Under the pieces are notes generated by a model that saw nothing but the letters and a program-made list of their open reading frames with translations, was not told the origin of the DNA and ran no database searches. 64,000 bases of DNA from an uncultured Eubacteriales bacterium. Its GTDB lineage: Bacteria > Bacillota > Clostridia > Oscillospirales > Oscillospiraceae. This document shows, piece by piece, positions 53,990 through 62,294 of the stretch. Position numbers and translations under genes: made by a program. The DNA lies in the NCBI GenBank assembly GCA_900545805.1, contig URAL01000002.1, positions 1-64,000 of the forward strand, read 5' to 3'. The first letter of the stretch is position 1. Every line of letters begins with the position of its first letter.

Positions 53990-55186
53990 ATGAGAGACCT
54001 GAAGCATCTGAACTGGTTCGAAAACCTCCTGCAGGAGGCGAACAACAAGCTCATAACTCAGGCGAAGCAGGAGGGGAAGATCTGCGTTGCCTTTGTCTGC
54101 GAGAACACGCCGGAGCCGCTGATGAATCTCGGCAATGCCTTCGGCATTCGACTGCACGCACCGAACACAGGCTCGATGGATATCGCGACGTATTACATGA
54201 CGAGCTTTCTGTGCGAAACGTCGAGAGCACTTCTGGAGCGCGCCATCGAGGGCGGCTTCAACTTTGCCGACTGCGTCATCGCACCGGACGGCTGTACGAT
54301 GATAAACCGCTGCGTGGAGAATATGGAGCTTCTCAAGACTATGGGGGAGGGAAACGACAAGTTTTTCCACGAATTTATGGAGATTCCGCTCAAGGCCGAC
54401 GAGAACGGTGTCGAGCTGCTCGCTTTGCAGTGTAAGAATCATATACTTACACCTCTGAGCAAAAACTACGGCATCGATGTTTCAGATGCGGCGATAAGAA
54501 AAGCCGTTGCGGAGCATAACCGCGTCTGCCGCGTGATAACCGAGATCGGCAACTTCCGCAAGGAGGCAAAGCCCAGAATCACGGGCTATGAGTTCCACAT
54601 ACTGACGCTGGCTACATATGTAATGCCGCAGTATCTTATCATTGATAAGCTCGAGGAGACGCTCGAGGAGATAAAAACCCGCGAGCCTGAGGATAAGAAA
54701 TACCGCGCAAGGATAGCGGTCGTCGGCTCCGAGGTCGATGACAGCGGCTTTATTAAGCTCATTGAGGAGACCGGCGCGTATGTCTGCGCCGACCGCTTCT
54801 GCTTCGGCTCGCTGCCCGGCAGAATGGAGATCGAGCTCAATGATGAGGAAGACGCACTCACTCAGGTCTGCCGCCATTATGTCTATAACGGCCACTGCCC
54901 GCGCATGTTCAATATGGAAAAGGTCTACGGACGCAAGGCGTATGTCAACGAAATCGCCAAGGAGTACGGCGCGGACGGCATAATATATCAGCAGATAAAG
55001 TTCTGTGATCCATGGGCATACGAGCGGCTTCTCGGATCTACAATGCTGCGCGAGGAATACGATTACCCCGTTCTGTCCGTAGACAGACCGTATAACATCA
55101 GCTCGTCCGTCGGTCAGATGCGCACCCGTGTTCAGGCGTTCGTGGAAAGCATTGAAATCAAAAAGCTTCAGGGAGGTGCAAAGTAA
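53990..55186 (+). CDS. 2-hydroxyacyl-CoA dehydratase/benzoyl-CoA reductase family, small subunit, copy 2
   Basis: The start at 53990 (MRDLKHLNWFENLLQEANNK) has GGGGGAG 7 bases upstream; an earlier ATG at 53969 overlaps that site. The 398-residue protein is a full paralogue of copy 1 with Cys37, Cys75 and Cys102 and the C-terminal KFCDPWAYER conserved, and VCADRFCFGSLPGRMEI. Differences are spread over the whole length, so the duplication is old and the two operons probably use different substrates. It overlaps the next gene (TAATG). Confidence 0.85.
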   Translation: MRDLKHLNWFENLLQEANNKLITQAKQEGKICVAFVCENTPEPLMNLGNAFGIRLHAPNTGSMDIATYYMTSFLCETSRALLERAIEGGFNFADCVIAPDGCTMINRCVENMELLKTMGEGNDKFFHEFMEIPLKADENGVELLALQCKNHILTPLSKNYGIDVSDAAIRKAVAEHNRVCRVITEIGNFRKEAKPRITGYEFHILTLATYVMPQYLIIDKLEETLEEIKTREPEDKKYRARIAVVGSEVDDSGFIKLIEETGAYVCADRFCFGSLPGRMEIELNDEEDALTQVCRHYVYNGHCPRMFNMEKVYGRKAYVNEIAKEYGADGIIYQQIKFCDPWAYERLLGSTMLREEYDYPVLSVDRPYNISSSVGQMRTRVQAFVESIEIKKLQGGAK

Positions 55187-56766
55187 TGGCTATGGTAGTA
55201 AACGATAAAGAACGCAAGGGCGAAAAACAATTAGGTGTTCTGTACGATCATGGTAAAGTTCGACGCCGCCGTGAGTGGAGAGGCCTGAAGGACACGCTGT
55301 ACGACTACACAAGATGGCTCTACCTTCTCTCGATACTGGCAAAGGTAATTATAAAGCCGCGCAACGTCAAGGCGATGTTCCGCTACAGATGGTTCGGAAA
55401 CTATCTCGCCGTGCCGCATATGCTCGATAAATTCACCATCGGTCTGCGTGACGAGGCTCTGCGCATCACCCACATTGCGATGGATTTCGTCGTAAAGGAC
55501 GTTGCAACCTGCATTGATAACTGCATAAGGGGCGACCGCAGAACGGGCAACGACGTCAAGTACTCGGAAAAGAGCGTCCTTTGGGACGAAAACGCAATGA
55601 CGGCGGTAATGATGGGCTTCCCGACGCTCAACTGCATCCTGCGCGAGGTGCCCACGATGTTCTCGGCAAACCTTCTTAATCAGAACTCGGGCCTGCATTA
55701 TCTCGATGTCGCACAGGAGTTCGGCATCCCCGGCGACGTCTGTCCCATGCCGGAGGCAGAGCTTGGCGTTTCAATTGACGACGACTTCCCGGTGCTCGGC
55801 AAGTGCGCCGTTCAGGTGAACACTACCTGCGACGGCTCGCTCATGGGCAACGGTCTCATAGCAAAGCGCCTTGAGCGCGAGTACGGCATACCGACCTTCC
55901 AGCTCGTTGCACCCATGCGCCACAAGCAGGAGGACGTTCAGAAGTATGCCGCAAACGACGTCAAGGCGGCCATAAGGTTTATCGAGGAGCAGACCGGCGA
56001 GAAGTGGGACTGGAACGCGTATTTCGAGTGCGCAAAGCGCGTTAACGATACGACGCGCAACCGTGTAAACTGGCTGGAGGTCAACAGCACGCCCTATCCG
56101 CAGTTTGTCGGCGCTGTGTTCTCTCTGTATAACGATACAAACTACATGGGCAACTGCGGCCGTTACCCGGCCTTCGTCGAGATAGACAGGAAGATCATGA
56201 AGCTCGTTCAGCAGGGCTATAAGAGAAAGGCAATGATGGCTTCCGAATATCGTCACAGATGCATAGTCTGGGGAGTTCAGCCGCAGTACATCATCGACAT
56301 GCTGTACTGGATGATTCAGTGCTGGGGCGTTGTGCCTCTGACTGATATGCTGTCGATGGTCATAAGCGATGAGATAGCCGAGGAGGACACTCCCGAAAAC
56401 CGCGAGCAGGCTTATTACGACATGGCGTGGCTGACCATGAACATGATCATGCGCAACCACACCCACGGCGGCTACAAGGTACTCGTCGATGAGCTTTGGG
56501 AGTACTGCGAGAAGATGAACGCCGACATGGTCATGATGTGGGAGCATATGTCCTGCAAGGCGCTGACCGGAATGCACGGCCAGTTCGAGGAGCAGGCCAG
56601 AGAGCGCGGCATCCACCTCGTCTGGGTATGCCACGATCTTGCCGATCCGCGTGTTTTCCCCCGTCAGGCCATCCGCGACCAGTTCAATCAGTATATGCGC
56701 ACAGTTATGCGTGAAGAGCCGATAGATCCGACGATAGAGATCCTGCCGGATGAGCACGCATGGTAA
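55186..56766 (+). CDS. 2-hydroxyacyl-CoA dehydratase-family large subunit, copy 2
   Basis: The 526-residue paralogue of the copy 1 large subunit shares EWRGLKDTLYDYTRWLYLL, FRYRWFGNYLAVPHMLDKF, GIPGDVCPMPEAELGV (Cys186), Cys207, TTCD (Cys215), HRCIVWG and the C-terminal QFNQYMRTVMREEPIDPT. The conserved cysteines support a [4Fe-4S] cluster; the membrane-leaning N-terminal region is also kept. It starts inside the stop of the small subunit. Confidence 0.8.
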   Translation: MAMVVNDKERKGEKQLGVLYDHGKVRRRREWRGLKDTLYDYTRWLYLLSILAKVIIKPRNVKAMFRYRWFGNYLAVPHMLDKFTIGLRDEALRITHIAMDFVVKDVATCIDNCIRGDRRTGNDVKYSEKSVLWDENAMTAVMMGFPTLNCILREVPTMFSANLLNQNSGLHYLDVAQEFGIPGDVCPMPEAELGVSIDDDFPVLGKCAVQVNTTCDGSLMGNGLIAKRLEREYGIPTFQLVAPMRHKQEDVQKYAANDVKAAIRFIEEQTGEKWDWNAYFECAKRVNDTTRNRVNWLEVNSTPYPQFVGAVFSLYNDTNYMGNCGRYPAFVEIDRKIMKLVQQGYKRKAMMASEYRHRCIVWGVQPQYIIDMLYWMIQCWGVVPLTDMLSMVISDEIAEEDTPENREQAYYDMAWLTMNMIMRNHTHGGYKVLVDELWEYCEKMNADMVMMWEHMSCKALTGMHGQFEEQARERGIHLVWVCHDLADPRVFPRQAIRDQFNQYMRTVMREEPIDPTIEILPDEHAW

Positions 56767-56780
56767 GGAGGAGAAACGAT

Positions 56781-56951
56781 ATGTCAAAACTTAAAATGCT
56801 GCCCCTTAAAATGCTCGGCGGCGGAGCAGGCCTTTTCGCCGTGACGTTTGCAATATACTTCTTTAACCTCGATATGAAATTCCTGGCCTACTGCGTAGAG
56901 CCCATTCTGCTTTGGAACTATGACAGGATCCCCCGCAAGCAGTATGTATGA
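56781..56951 (+). CDS. 56-residue single-helix membrane protein, copy 2
   Basis: Start at 56781 after AAGGAGG. One membrane helix (GGGAGLFAVTFAIYFFNLDM) is followed by a tail with VEPILLWNYDRIPR. It aligns with the small protein at 52096 over the FNLDM and P-x-L-x(n)-YD positions. Keeping this tiny gene beside both dehydratase pairs argues for a real functional link. Confidence 0.8.
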   Translation: MSKLKMLPLKMLGGGAGLFAVTFAIYFFNLDMKFLAYCVEPILLWNYDRIPRKQYV

Positions 56952-56964
56952 TCTCGTATAAAGT

Positions 56965-56998
56965 AAAAGCTCTCCCGTCTCATTCGGGAGAGCTTTTT
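56965..56998. terminator. Bidirectional terminator
   Basis: AAAAGCTCTCCCG pairs with CGGGAGAGCTTTTT around TCTCATT, between the convergent small membrane gene and the XRE gene. Confidence 0.9.
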
Positions 56999-57016
56999 AT
57001 GTCTGAAAGCGGCGCT

Positions 57017-57349
57017 CTATTTTTTGATCGCTACTTTTTCTATTGCCTTAATAATATCTTCTGTCAATTCAATATAGGGATCTGAAAAATTGTCGAGTGC
57101 TGCTCGTATGGGGTTAGATAGTTGTGCAGTAGATGATTTTCCAAGCAGAATATAATCCGCTGATAAGTCAAATCGAGTACATATTTTGAAAAGCGTTTCG
57201 GCAGACATACCTTTTTTGCCATTTTCGATTTCCGCAAGAAACTGAGGGGAGATTCCGACTTGTTCCGCAAATTGCTCCCTTGTAAGCTTCGTTTGCGAAC
57301 GAATTCGGCGTAATCGCTTGCCTACTTGTTCCAAAGACAAATTTTTCAT
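57017..57349 (-). CDS. XRE-family helix-turn-helix regulator
   Basis: The 110-residue product has an N-terminal Cro/C1 domain (LRRIRSQTKLTREQFAEQVGIS, FLAEIENGKKGMSAETLFKIC) and a short C-terminal helical tail. It is transcribed away from the zinc-ribbon genes, and two repeated sites lie in the shared upstream region, so it probably represses itself and them. Base composition is lower in GC than the surrounding genes. Confidence 0.85.
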   Translation of the reverse strand: MKNLSLEQVGKRLRRIRSQTKLTREQFAEQVGISPQFLAEIENGKKGMSAETLFKICTRFDLSADYILLGKSSTAQLSNPIRAALDNFSDPYIELTEDIIKAIEKVAIKK

Positions 57350-57377
57350 TACATCACCCCTACAATTGCATTATAAC

Positions 57378-57433
57378 TATTGCTTTTAGCGTATTAAATA
57401 AGCTATAATATAGTTATTACTGCTATCAGCGTA
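57378..57433. promoter_or_regulatory. Divergent promoter region with two repeated operator-like sites
   Basis: TATTGCTTTTAGCGTA (57378-57393) and TATTACTGCTATCAGCGTA (57415-57433) share TATT, TGCT and AGCGTA. Between them is TATAAT (57404-57409), with TTGCTT 18 bases upstream overlapping site one, for the plus-strand genes. A minus-strand TATAAT (57375-57370) serves the XRE gene. The layout fits repression by the XRE protein. Confidence 0.55.
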
Positions 57434-57521
57434 ACCAGGTGATGCAAAAAGTATAACGAATATATATGTAAAGGAGCAGTTGCTAATTGGCTAATTAAAT
57501 AGAGAAGGAAGGGGGAAAAAT

Positions 57522-58013
57522 ATGAAAAACGAGGAAAAGACAGAGCTTCAAGCCTTTAATGGAAGCGAAGATGATGCGGAGGCAGGTGATATGTTTTGCA
57601 CAAAATGCGGCAAGAAAAACAGAGCAGATAGTGCTTTTTGCGGTTATTGTGGGAATCCGTTTACTTCATTTGTGAAATATGAGCAGGAATACAGCAAAAC
57701 GGAAATATCAGACGTGGATTTTGCCTACTACAGGGCAAGTTTACACCTGAAGCAGCAGGAGTTAGAAGAAGTGAGAAAGCAAACGGAATTACAACGTAAA
57801 CAATTACAACTTGAACGTCAGCAACACTCTGAACTGATGAAATGTCCAAGATGCGGATCAACATCGCTGAGCGGAAATAAAAAAGGATATGGCATTGGAA
57901 AGGGCGTAATTGGAGCGGCTGTTTTTGGGCCAATCGGCTTGATCGCTGGTAATATTGGCTCAAAAAAAGTCATTGTAACCTGCATGAATTGCGGCTACAA
58001 ATACAAAGTTTGA
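57522..58013 (+). CDS. Zinc-ribbon, coiled-coil, glycine-zipper protein
   Basis: The start lies after GGAAGG. The 163-residue product has a ribbon CTKCGKKNRADSAFCGYCG (residues 24-42), a charged coiled coil (about 65-105; LKQQELEEVRKQTELQRKQL), a CPRCGS half-site, a glycine-rich hydrophobic segment (GIGKGVIGAAVFGPIGLIAG) and a final CMNCGY half-site. The glycine-rich segment could insert in a membrane. It forms an operon with the next gene. AT-rich base use suggests recent transfer. Function unknown. Confidence 0.75.
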   Translation: MKNEEKTELQAFNGSEDDAEAGDMFCTKCGKKNRADSAFCGYCGNPFTSFVKYEQEYSKTEISDVDFAYYRASLHLKQQELEEVRKQTELQRKQLQLERQQHSELMKCPRCGSTSLSGNKKGYGIGKGVIGAAVFGPIGLIAGNIGSKKVIVTCMNCGYKYKV

Positions 58014-58030
58014 TTAAAGAGAGGAATCAT

Positions 58031-59407
58031 ATGAAATACTGTAGAAAATGCGGAAATCAAATGGATGACAACATGGCATTTTGCCAAAAATGTGGGACAA
58101 AGGCTGAAGAAGCTGATGCGAAAGCTGATGCGAAACATGGTGAATCAACGATGGATTATTCACAGTTTTGGGGGCTCAGATATAAAGACTCTGAAAGCAA
58201 GAACGAAATTGAACTTACACCGCAGGGAGTTCATATATTCAATAGTGCCGGTACGAAGGGGAATCAATTCAATAAGCTGATACGCTATAACGAGATACTG
58301 ACAATAAGCTTTGAACGTTCCTCAGGGCTCAAAAGTGGCTTTTTGTCAATTGTGACAGCTGCTGGCGGTGTAACAAAACGAGTATCATATGCACAATTAC
58401 TGACAGACCAAAACACCGTGTTGTTCTCGTCAGCTATGGAAAATGCTGTTGAGCGCATATACTTGGCACTTAGAAGCATATGTGATTTGCCTCAGATGAA
58501 TATGGGTGAAATTGAAACAATACAGGAGCAATATAAGTCTACGCCAGCGGCAAAGGCAGAAAAGAAAAGATCGAAAAAGGGCTGTCTTACTACGCTTGTA
58601 ATATTTATAGCTGTTGTAGTTGCAATCGCGGCGATTATCTCCAATTCTATAGATCAGGATGTTGAGGTAGTTTATGATGTCGAACAATTTGCTAATATAA
58701 CAAGTGAAAAACTTGTTGAGATAATGGGAACACCGGATCGCATAACTGAAGGCGCTTTAACCGGCACGTTTGATATTCAGGGCGTATACTACGAATATGA
58801 TAACGACGAAAACCTTGGTACAGTTACATTTGCATTATTGAATGATAAAGTTATTAGATTTACATCCTATAAAGAATATCCGTATTACGGCTCCGGAACC
58901 GTTTTAGCTAGATTTGGAGTGAAAAGAGGAGACAACTGCGTAAAAGTTGGTGATACCGCAGTATCTGTCAGGTATCGCTGTCCGTCGGACAGTATTGACG
59001 ATTTTTGGGTGAGCCTGATTGACGGTGAAACGTTCGGCTCTCTGCAGGTCACATACGATATGGAATATTATGAAGAATGGTATCTTCCTACGAGCGATGA
59101 TGAGCAAATCAATTACAAAACAAACACAAAACTCATGGTCGAATCATTGCTAAAAGCTCCAAAAACGGCAGTATATCCTCTGACGGAATGGTCTTATGGA
59201 AAAAATGATTACTATTTTGTTGTTCAGTCATATGTTGATGCGCAGAATTCATTTGGAGCTACAGTGAGAAGCCAGTTTACATTTATTTATGCCGTTGGAA
59301 CGAATACAGTAGTATACGCAGTATTTGATGGGGATGTTATTGCCGACAATGGATATATAAAAACGGCTGATCTGATATCTAAACTTGTAAATGAGAATAA
59401 GACATAG
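58031..59407 (+). CDS. Zinc-ribbon membrane protein with extracytoplasmic domain
   Basis: The 458-residue product starts MKYCRKCGNQMDDNMAFCQK (a zinc ribbon), then a PH-like segment (residues about 45-155; FNKLIRYNEILTISFERS). A membrane helix near 190-210 (TTLVIFIAVVVAIAAIISN) and a roughly 240-residue C-terminal domain follow. The architecture of a cytoplasmic ribbon, membrane helix and outer domain recalls YdjG-like and other zinc-ribbon membrane proteins in this window, but sequences differ. It is low in GC and ends 90 bp before the anti-sigma gene terminator. Confidence 0.75.
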   Translation: MKYCRKCGNQMDDNMAFCQKCGTKAEEADAKADAKHGESTMDYSQFWGLRYKDSESKNEIELTPQGVHIFNSAGTKGNQFNKLIRYNEILTISFERSSGLKSGFLSIVTAAGGVTKRVSYAQLLTDQNTVLFSSAMENAVERIYLALRSICDLPQMNMGEIETIQEQYKSTPAAKAEKKRSKKGCLTTLVIFIAVVVAIAAIISNSIDQDVEVVYDVEQFANITSEKLVEIMGTPDRITEGALTGTFDIQGVYYEYDNDENLGTVTFALLNDKVIRFTSYKEYPYYGSGTVLARFGVKRGDNCVKVGDTAVSVRYRCPSDSIDDFWVSLIDGETFGSLQVTYDMEYYEEWYLPTSDDEQINYKTNTKLMVESLLKAPKTAVYPLTEWSYGKNDYYFVVQSYVDAQNSFGATVRSQFTFIYAVGTNTVVYAVFDGDVIADNGYIKTADLISKLVNENKT

Positions 59408-59417
59408 CATTAAAAAA

Positions 59418-59476
59418 CCTTCCGATCTTGAACGGAAGGTATCAGCTTAGCGAGAGCCTTATTCGGGCTCTCGCTT
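59418..59476 (-). terminator. Two hairpins ending the sigma/anti-sigma operon
   Basis: ACCTTCCG pairs with CGGAAGGT (59418-59440), with TTTTTT behind it on the minus strand. A second stem GCGAGAGCC/GGCTCTCGC (about 59450-59476) precedes it. Confidence 0.75.
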
Positions 59477-59498
59477 GCCGTATTAACTATTTATGACC

Positions 59499-60716
59499 TC
59501 AATCGTCTCTATCCTTTTCGCTCTTGATTATCGAGCCGTTTGACGCGTTTATCTCATATTCGTACTCGTATCCGCCGGACTTGAACTCTATCTCGTAGAC
59601 AAGCCTGCCGCCGTCGCGGTCGAGCTTGACCTCAAGCCCGGTCACCTGAGAGGAGCTCAGACCGGCATGCCTGAGCGCGGTCTGCACGGCTTTTTCCCTG
59701 CCGACAGCGTCCTTGCCGTCAACGGCGGAGCCGCCCTGCTCGAGCTGACCGCCGGAGTCCTTTTCGTACCACAGTATATCTCCGTCGGCGGCGTTTATGT
59801 CGTACTCGTATTCGACGGCGCCGGACTCGAATTCCACCTCGTAGACCATGCTGCCGTACTCGTAGTCGAGCTCAACCTCAATATTGCGCACTTCGCTTTT
59901 ACTGAGCTTTGCGTGACCGAGAGCGATATCGAGCGCGGCATCCGAGCCGATATAGGCCTTGGAGCTCGCCTTGCCGGTGGAATCTATACCTCCGAGAGAC
60001 TTGCCGTCGGCAATAAGATTAAGCTCGTTAATAGACAGCGCGGCCAGCTCATCGAAGCTGTGGCGCGAGTCGGCCTTGACAATCTGTTGGATAAGCGCGG
60101 CCTTTCCGACGGTGATGCCGTATTTCTCGGCAAGCTTCACCGTCTCGCTGTCGGCGCCGGAGACGTCCTGACTGAGCACGGCGCAGTTTTTAAGCTGCTT
60201 ATTCACATTCGCCGCCAGCTGCGAGCGCAGAGTCTCGGCGTTATAGCCGTCAACGCCTGAAACCGACAGCAGAATGGAGTTTGCCATATCGTCGAGATAT
60301 CCGTTTTGCAGCATGGAGCCTATTATCGCATTTACGGCAACGTCAAGCTTGCTTCCATCAAGCTGCATATCGCCGAGAACTGTCTTGCCGTCGGCGTTGA
60401 GTCCCTTGGCTGACAGTACAGTTTCATTTTTGTCAACATTAAGCTCAATGCTGGGGTTAACGTCGAGCGAGACAACTGCCGCCAGCGTGTCCGCCGTGCT
60501 GCCGCCGAGATTCTTCACGGCGAAGATCCCGGCTATCACAAGCACAAGCACTGCGGCAATTGCGGCAAAGCTGCGCAGGGGGGAGGTTCTTTTCTTTTCC
60601 ATATAAATTACCTTTCCTTTCTCATGGTCACACGCACTGAGGATATCATCCAAAGCGTCGGGGGCTGCGTGGGAAACGGCGGAGCGGAGTCGGGATTCAA
60701 TGCTGTTATCTTTCAT
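59499..60716 (-). CDS. RsgI-like membrane anti-sigma factor with two PepSY domains
   Basis: ATG at 60716 is set by GGAGG 9 bases upstream; the ATG at 60725 is too close to it. The 405-residue product has a short cytoplasmic N-terminus, a membrane helix (LRSFAAIAAVLVLVIAGIFAV) and the RsgI-type extracytoplasmic motif VSLDVNPSIELNVDKNETVL. Two PepSY repeats follow (DAALDIALGHAKLSKSEVRN and KAVQTALRHAGLSSSQVTG, each ending with a Y-E-Y-E-I/D-I-NA pattern). Co-translated with the ECF sigma factor, which it probably holds at the membrane. PepSY domains often inhibit proteases. Confidence 0.82.
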   Translation of the reverse strand: MKDNSIESRLRSAVSHAAPDALDDILSACDHEKGKVIYMEKKRTSPLRSFAAIAAVLVLVIAGIFAVKNLGGSTADTLAAVVSLDVNPSIELNVDKNETVLSAKGLNADGKTVLGDMQLDGSKLDVAVNAIIGSMLQNGYLDDMANSILLSVSGVDGYNAETLRSQLAANVNKQLKNCAVLSQDVSGADSETVKLAEKYGITVGKAALIQQIVKADSRHSFDELAALSINELNLIADGKSLGGIDSTGKASSKAYIGSDAALDIALGHAKLSKSEVRNIEVELDYEYGSMVYEVEFESGAVEYEYDINAADGDILWYEKDSGGQLEQGGSAVDGKDAVGREKAVQTALRHAGLSSSQVTGLEVKLDRDGGRLVYEIEFKSGGYEYEYEINASNGSIIKSEKDRDD

Positions 60717-60717
60717 T

Positions 60718-61278
60718 TTAATCATCCTCCATCGCAGTCCTAAGTTTTTTTATGGCTCGTGAGTACTTGGAAAGTACCGTCGCAGTCGGCATACCCAGTA
60801 TCGCCGCGATCTCGCGGTGCTTAACTCCGGCCACTGCGTGCAGCATCACGATTTGCTGCTCTGTATCGGAAAGGATCTTCATTGCTGTCTGAAGCAGTAT
60901 GCGCTCGTCGGGGCGGACCTCGTCCCTTGCGGCAAGATACTGCCCCCAGTCCTCGTCTGCAATGTCAAGCTGTCGACGGGCTTTTCTCATTCGCATCCGG
61001 GCAAGATTTTTGGCAATGGTCATGATCCATGCCATTGGCTTTCCATTTGCCTTGTAGCTTTCGGCAGAGGAAAACACCGCAAGATAGGTGTCGTGCAGGA
61101 TATCCTCGGCATCGGCGGGGGAGGAGCACATACTCATAGCAAAGCCGAAAACCGCGGCGTGTGTGCGCTCGTAAAGACTGCCCAGCGCGTCCTTATCGCC
61201 CCGGGCAATGCGTGCAAGCAGCGTCTCTATTGCCTCGGACTCGGAGTATTCACTTGTCGAAAGCATCATAAAAAGCAT
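60718..61278 (-). CDS. ECF-type sigma factor
   Basis: Start near 61278 (MLFMMLSTSEYSESEAIETL), with AAAGGA 9 bases upstream; longer starts are possible but lack a ribosome site. The 186-residue product has region 2 (EDILHDTYLAVFSSAESYKA, PMAWIMTIAKNLA) and region 4 (LSDTEQQIVMLHAVAGVKHR and EIAAILGMPTATVLSKYSRA). It directs RNA polymerase to a stress or envelope regulon. The stop is next to the anti-sigma start, so the two are balanced by coupling. Confidence 0.88.
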   Translation of the reverse strand: MLFMMLSTSEYSESEAIETLLARIARGDKDALGSLYERTHAAVFGFAMSMCSSPADAEDILHDTYLAVFSSAESYKANGKPMAWIMTIAKNLARMRMRKARRQLDIADEDWGQYLAARDEVRPDERILLQTAMKILSDTEQQIVMLHAVAGVKHREIAAILGMPTATVLSKYSRAIKKLRTAMEDD

Positions 61279-61345
61279 CTTGTGAAGTCCTTTCACCATA
61301 ACAATGCTTAAGCGGCCCGTTTTATTGCATGGAAAAGAAAAAATT

Positions 61346-62161
61346 TTATATTTCTCTCGTTTCGCCCTCGAACACCACGCAGGTAGGTCCGGTGAGATAC
61401 ACATCATGCACCGTGACGCCGTCACGCGTGAGCGAAACAAACAGCTCGCCGCCGGGCATGGAAACCTTGACGTTTTTGCCGGATATAAGCCCCATGAGCG
61501 TCAGCGCCGTCACGATGCTGCCGCAGCCCGTACCGCAGGCGAGAGTGAAGTCCTCAACGCCGCGCTCGTAGGTGACGGCCCTTATCTCGTTTTCTCCTGT
61601 AAGCCTGACAAAGCTGACGTTCGCGCCCTTGGGGAAGGCAGGAGAGTACCTGAGTGCCCTGCCAAGCTCGTGCAGCTTATTCTCAGGTGTCTTATCCCAA
61701 TCATTCTTTATAAGCACAGCGTGCGGTATGCCCGGATTGCCAAGCTCTATGTATGCACAGTCGTATCCTTCGGCCGCACGGTGCAGGTCGATGACCGAGG
61801 GATCGTTGAGCCTTATGCGGTAGAGTGTCTGGCTTATCCTTTCGCCGGTGACGAGGCCGGCGGTCGTCTCGATTCGCTGAGTTTCCCCGGCAAGACCGTG
61901 CTCATAGCCGTAGCGCGCTATGCAGCGCGCCCCGTTGCCGCACATTTCGCCGAGGCTGCCGTCGGCGTTGTAAAACAGCAGTCTGTAGTCGGCGTTTCCC
62001 TCCGCCGGGGCGACGAGCATGAGCCCGTCCGCACCGATACCCGTTGCGCGGCCGCACAGCGTCCGCGCAAGCAGGGGAGCAGCGTCAAGGTCGAGCTTTT
62101 CCTCAATTGTGTTTATGATAACGAAGTCGTTTCCGGCTCCGTGCATTTTTGTGAATTTCAT
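61346..62161 (-). CDS. dapF: Diaminopimelate epimerase
   Basis: The 271-residue enzyme converts LL- to meso-diaminopimelate for lysine and peptidoglycan synthesis, without cofactor. Both catalytic cysteines are in place: Cys74 in GEMCGNGARC and the second in LACGTGCGS. The N-terminus KMHGAGNDFVIIN and NPGIPHAVL are typical. It is not near other dap genes. Start ATG at 62161. Confidence 0.95.
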   Translation of the reverse strand: MKFTKMHGAGNDFVIINTIEEKLDLDAAPLLARTLCGRATGIGADGLMLVAPAEGNADYRLLFYNADGSLGEMCGNGARCIARYGYEHGLAGETQRIETTAGLVTGERISQTLYRIRLNDPSVIDLHRAAEGYDCAYIELGNPGIPHAVLIKNDWDKTPENKLHELGRALRYSPAFPKGANVSFVRLTGENEIRAVTYERGVEDFTLACGTGCGSIVTALTLMGLISGKNVKVSMPGGELFVSLTRDGVTVHDVYLTGPTCVVFEGETREI

Positions 62162-62294
62162 ATTGACCTCCGTGCTCGTTATATAATTAATTAGTGATTA
62201 CGCCCAAAATGGAGCTTCATATACTTGAATTTAACGGCGTACTATTATATAATATCACTATCTTAGACACAAAATTGTTTCAGGAGTGTTAAAA

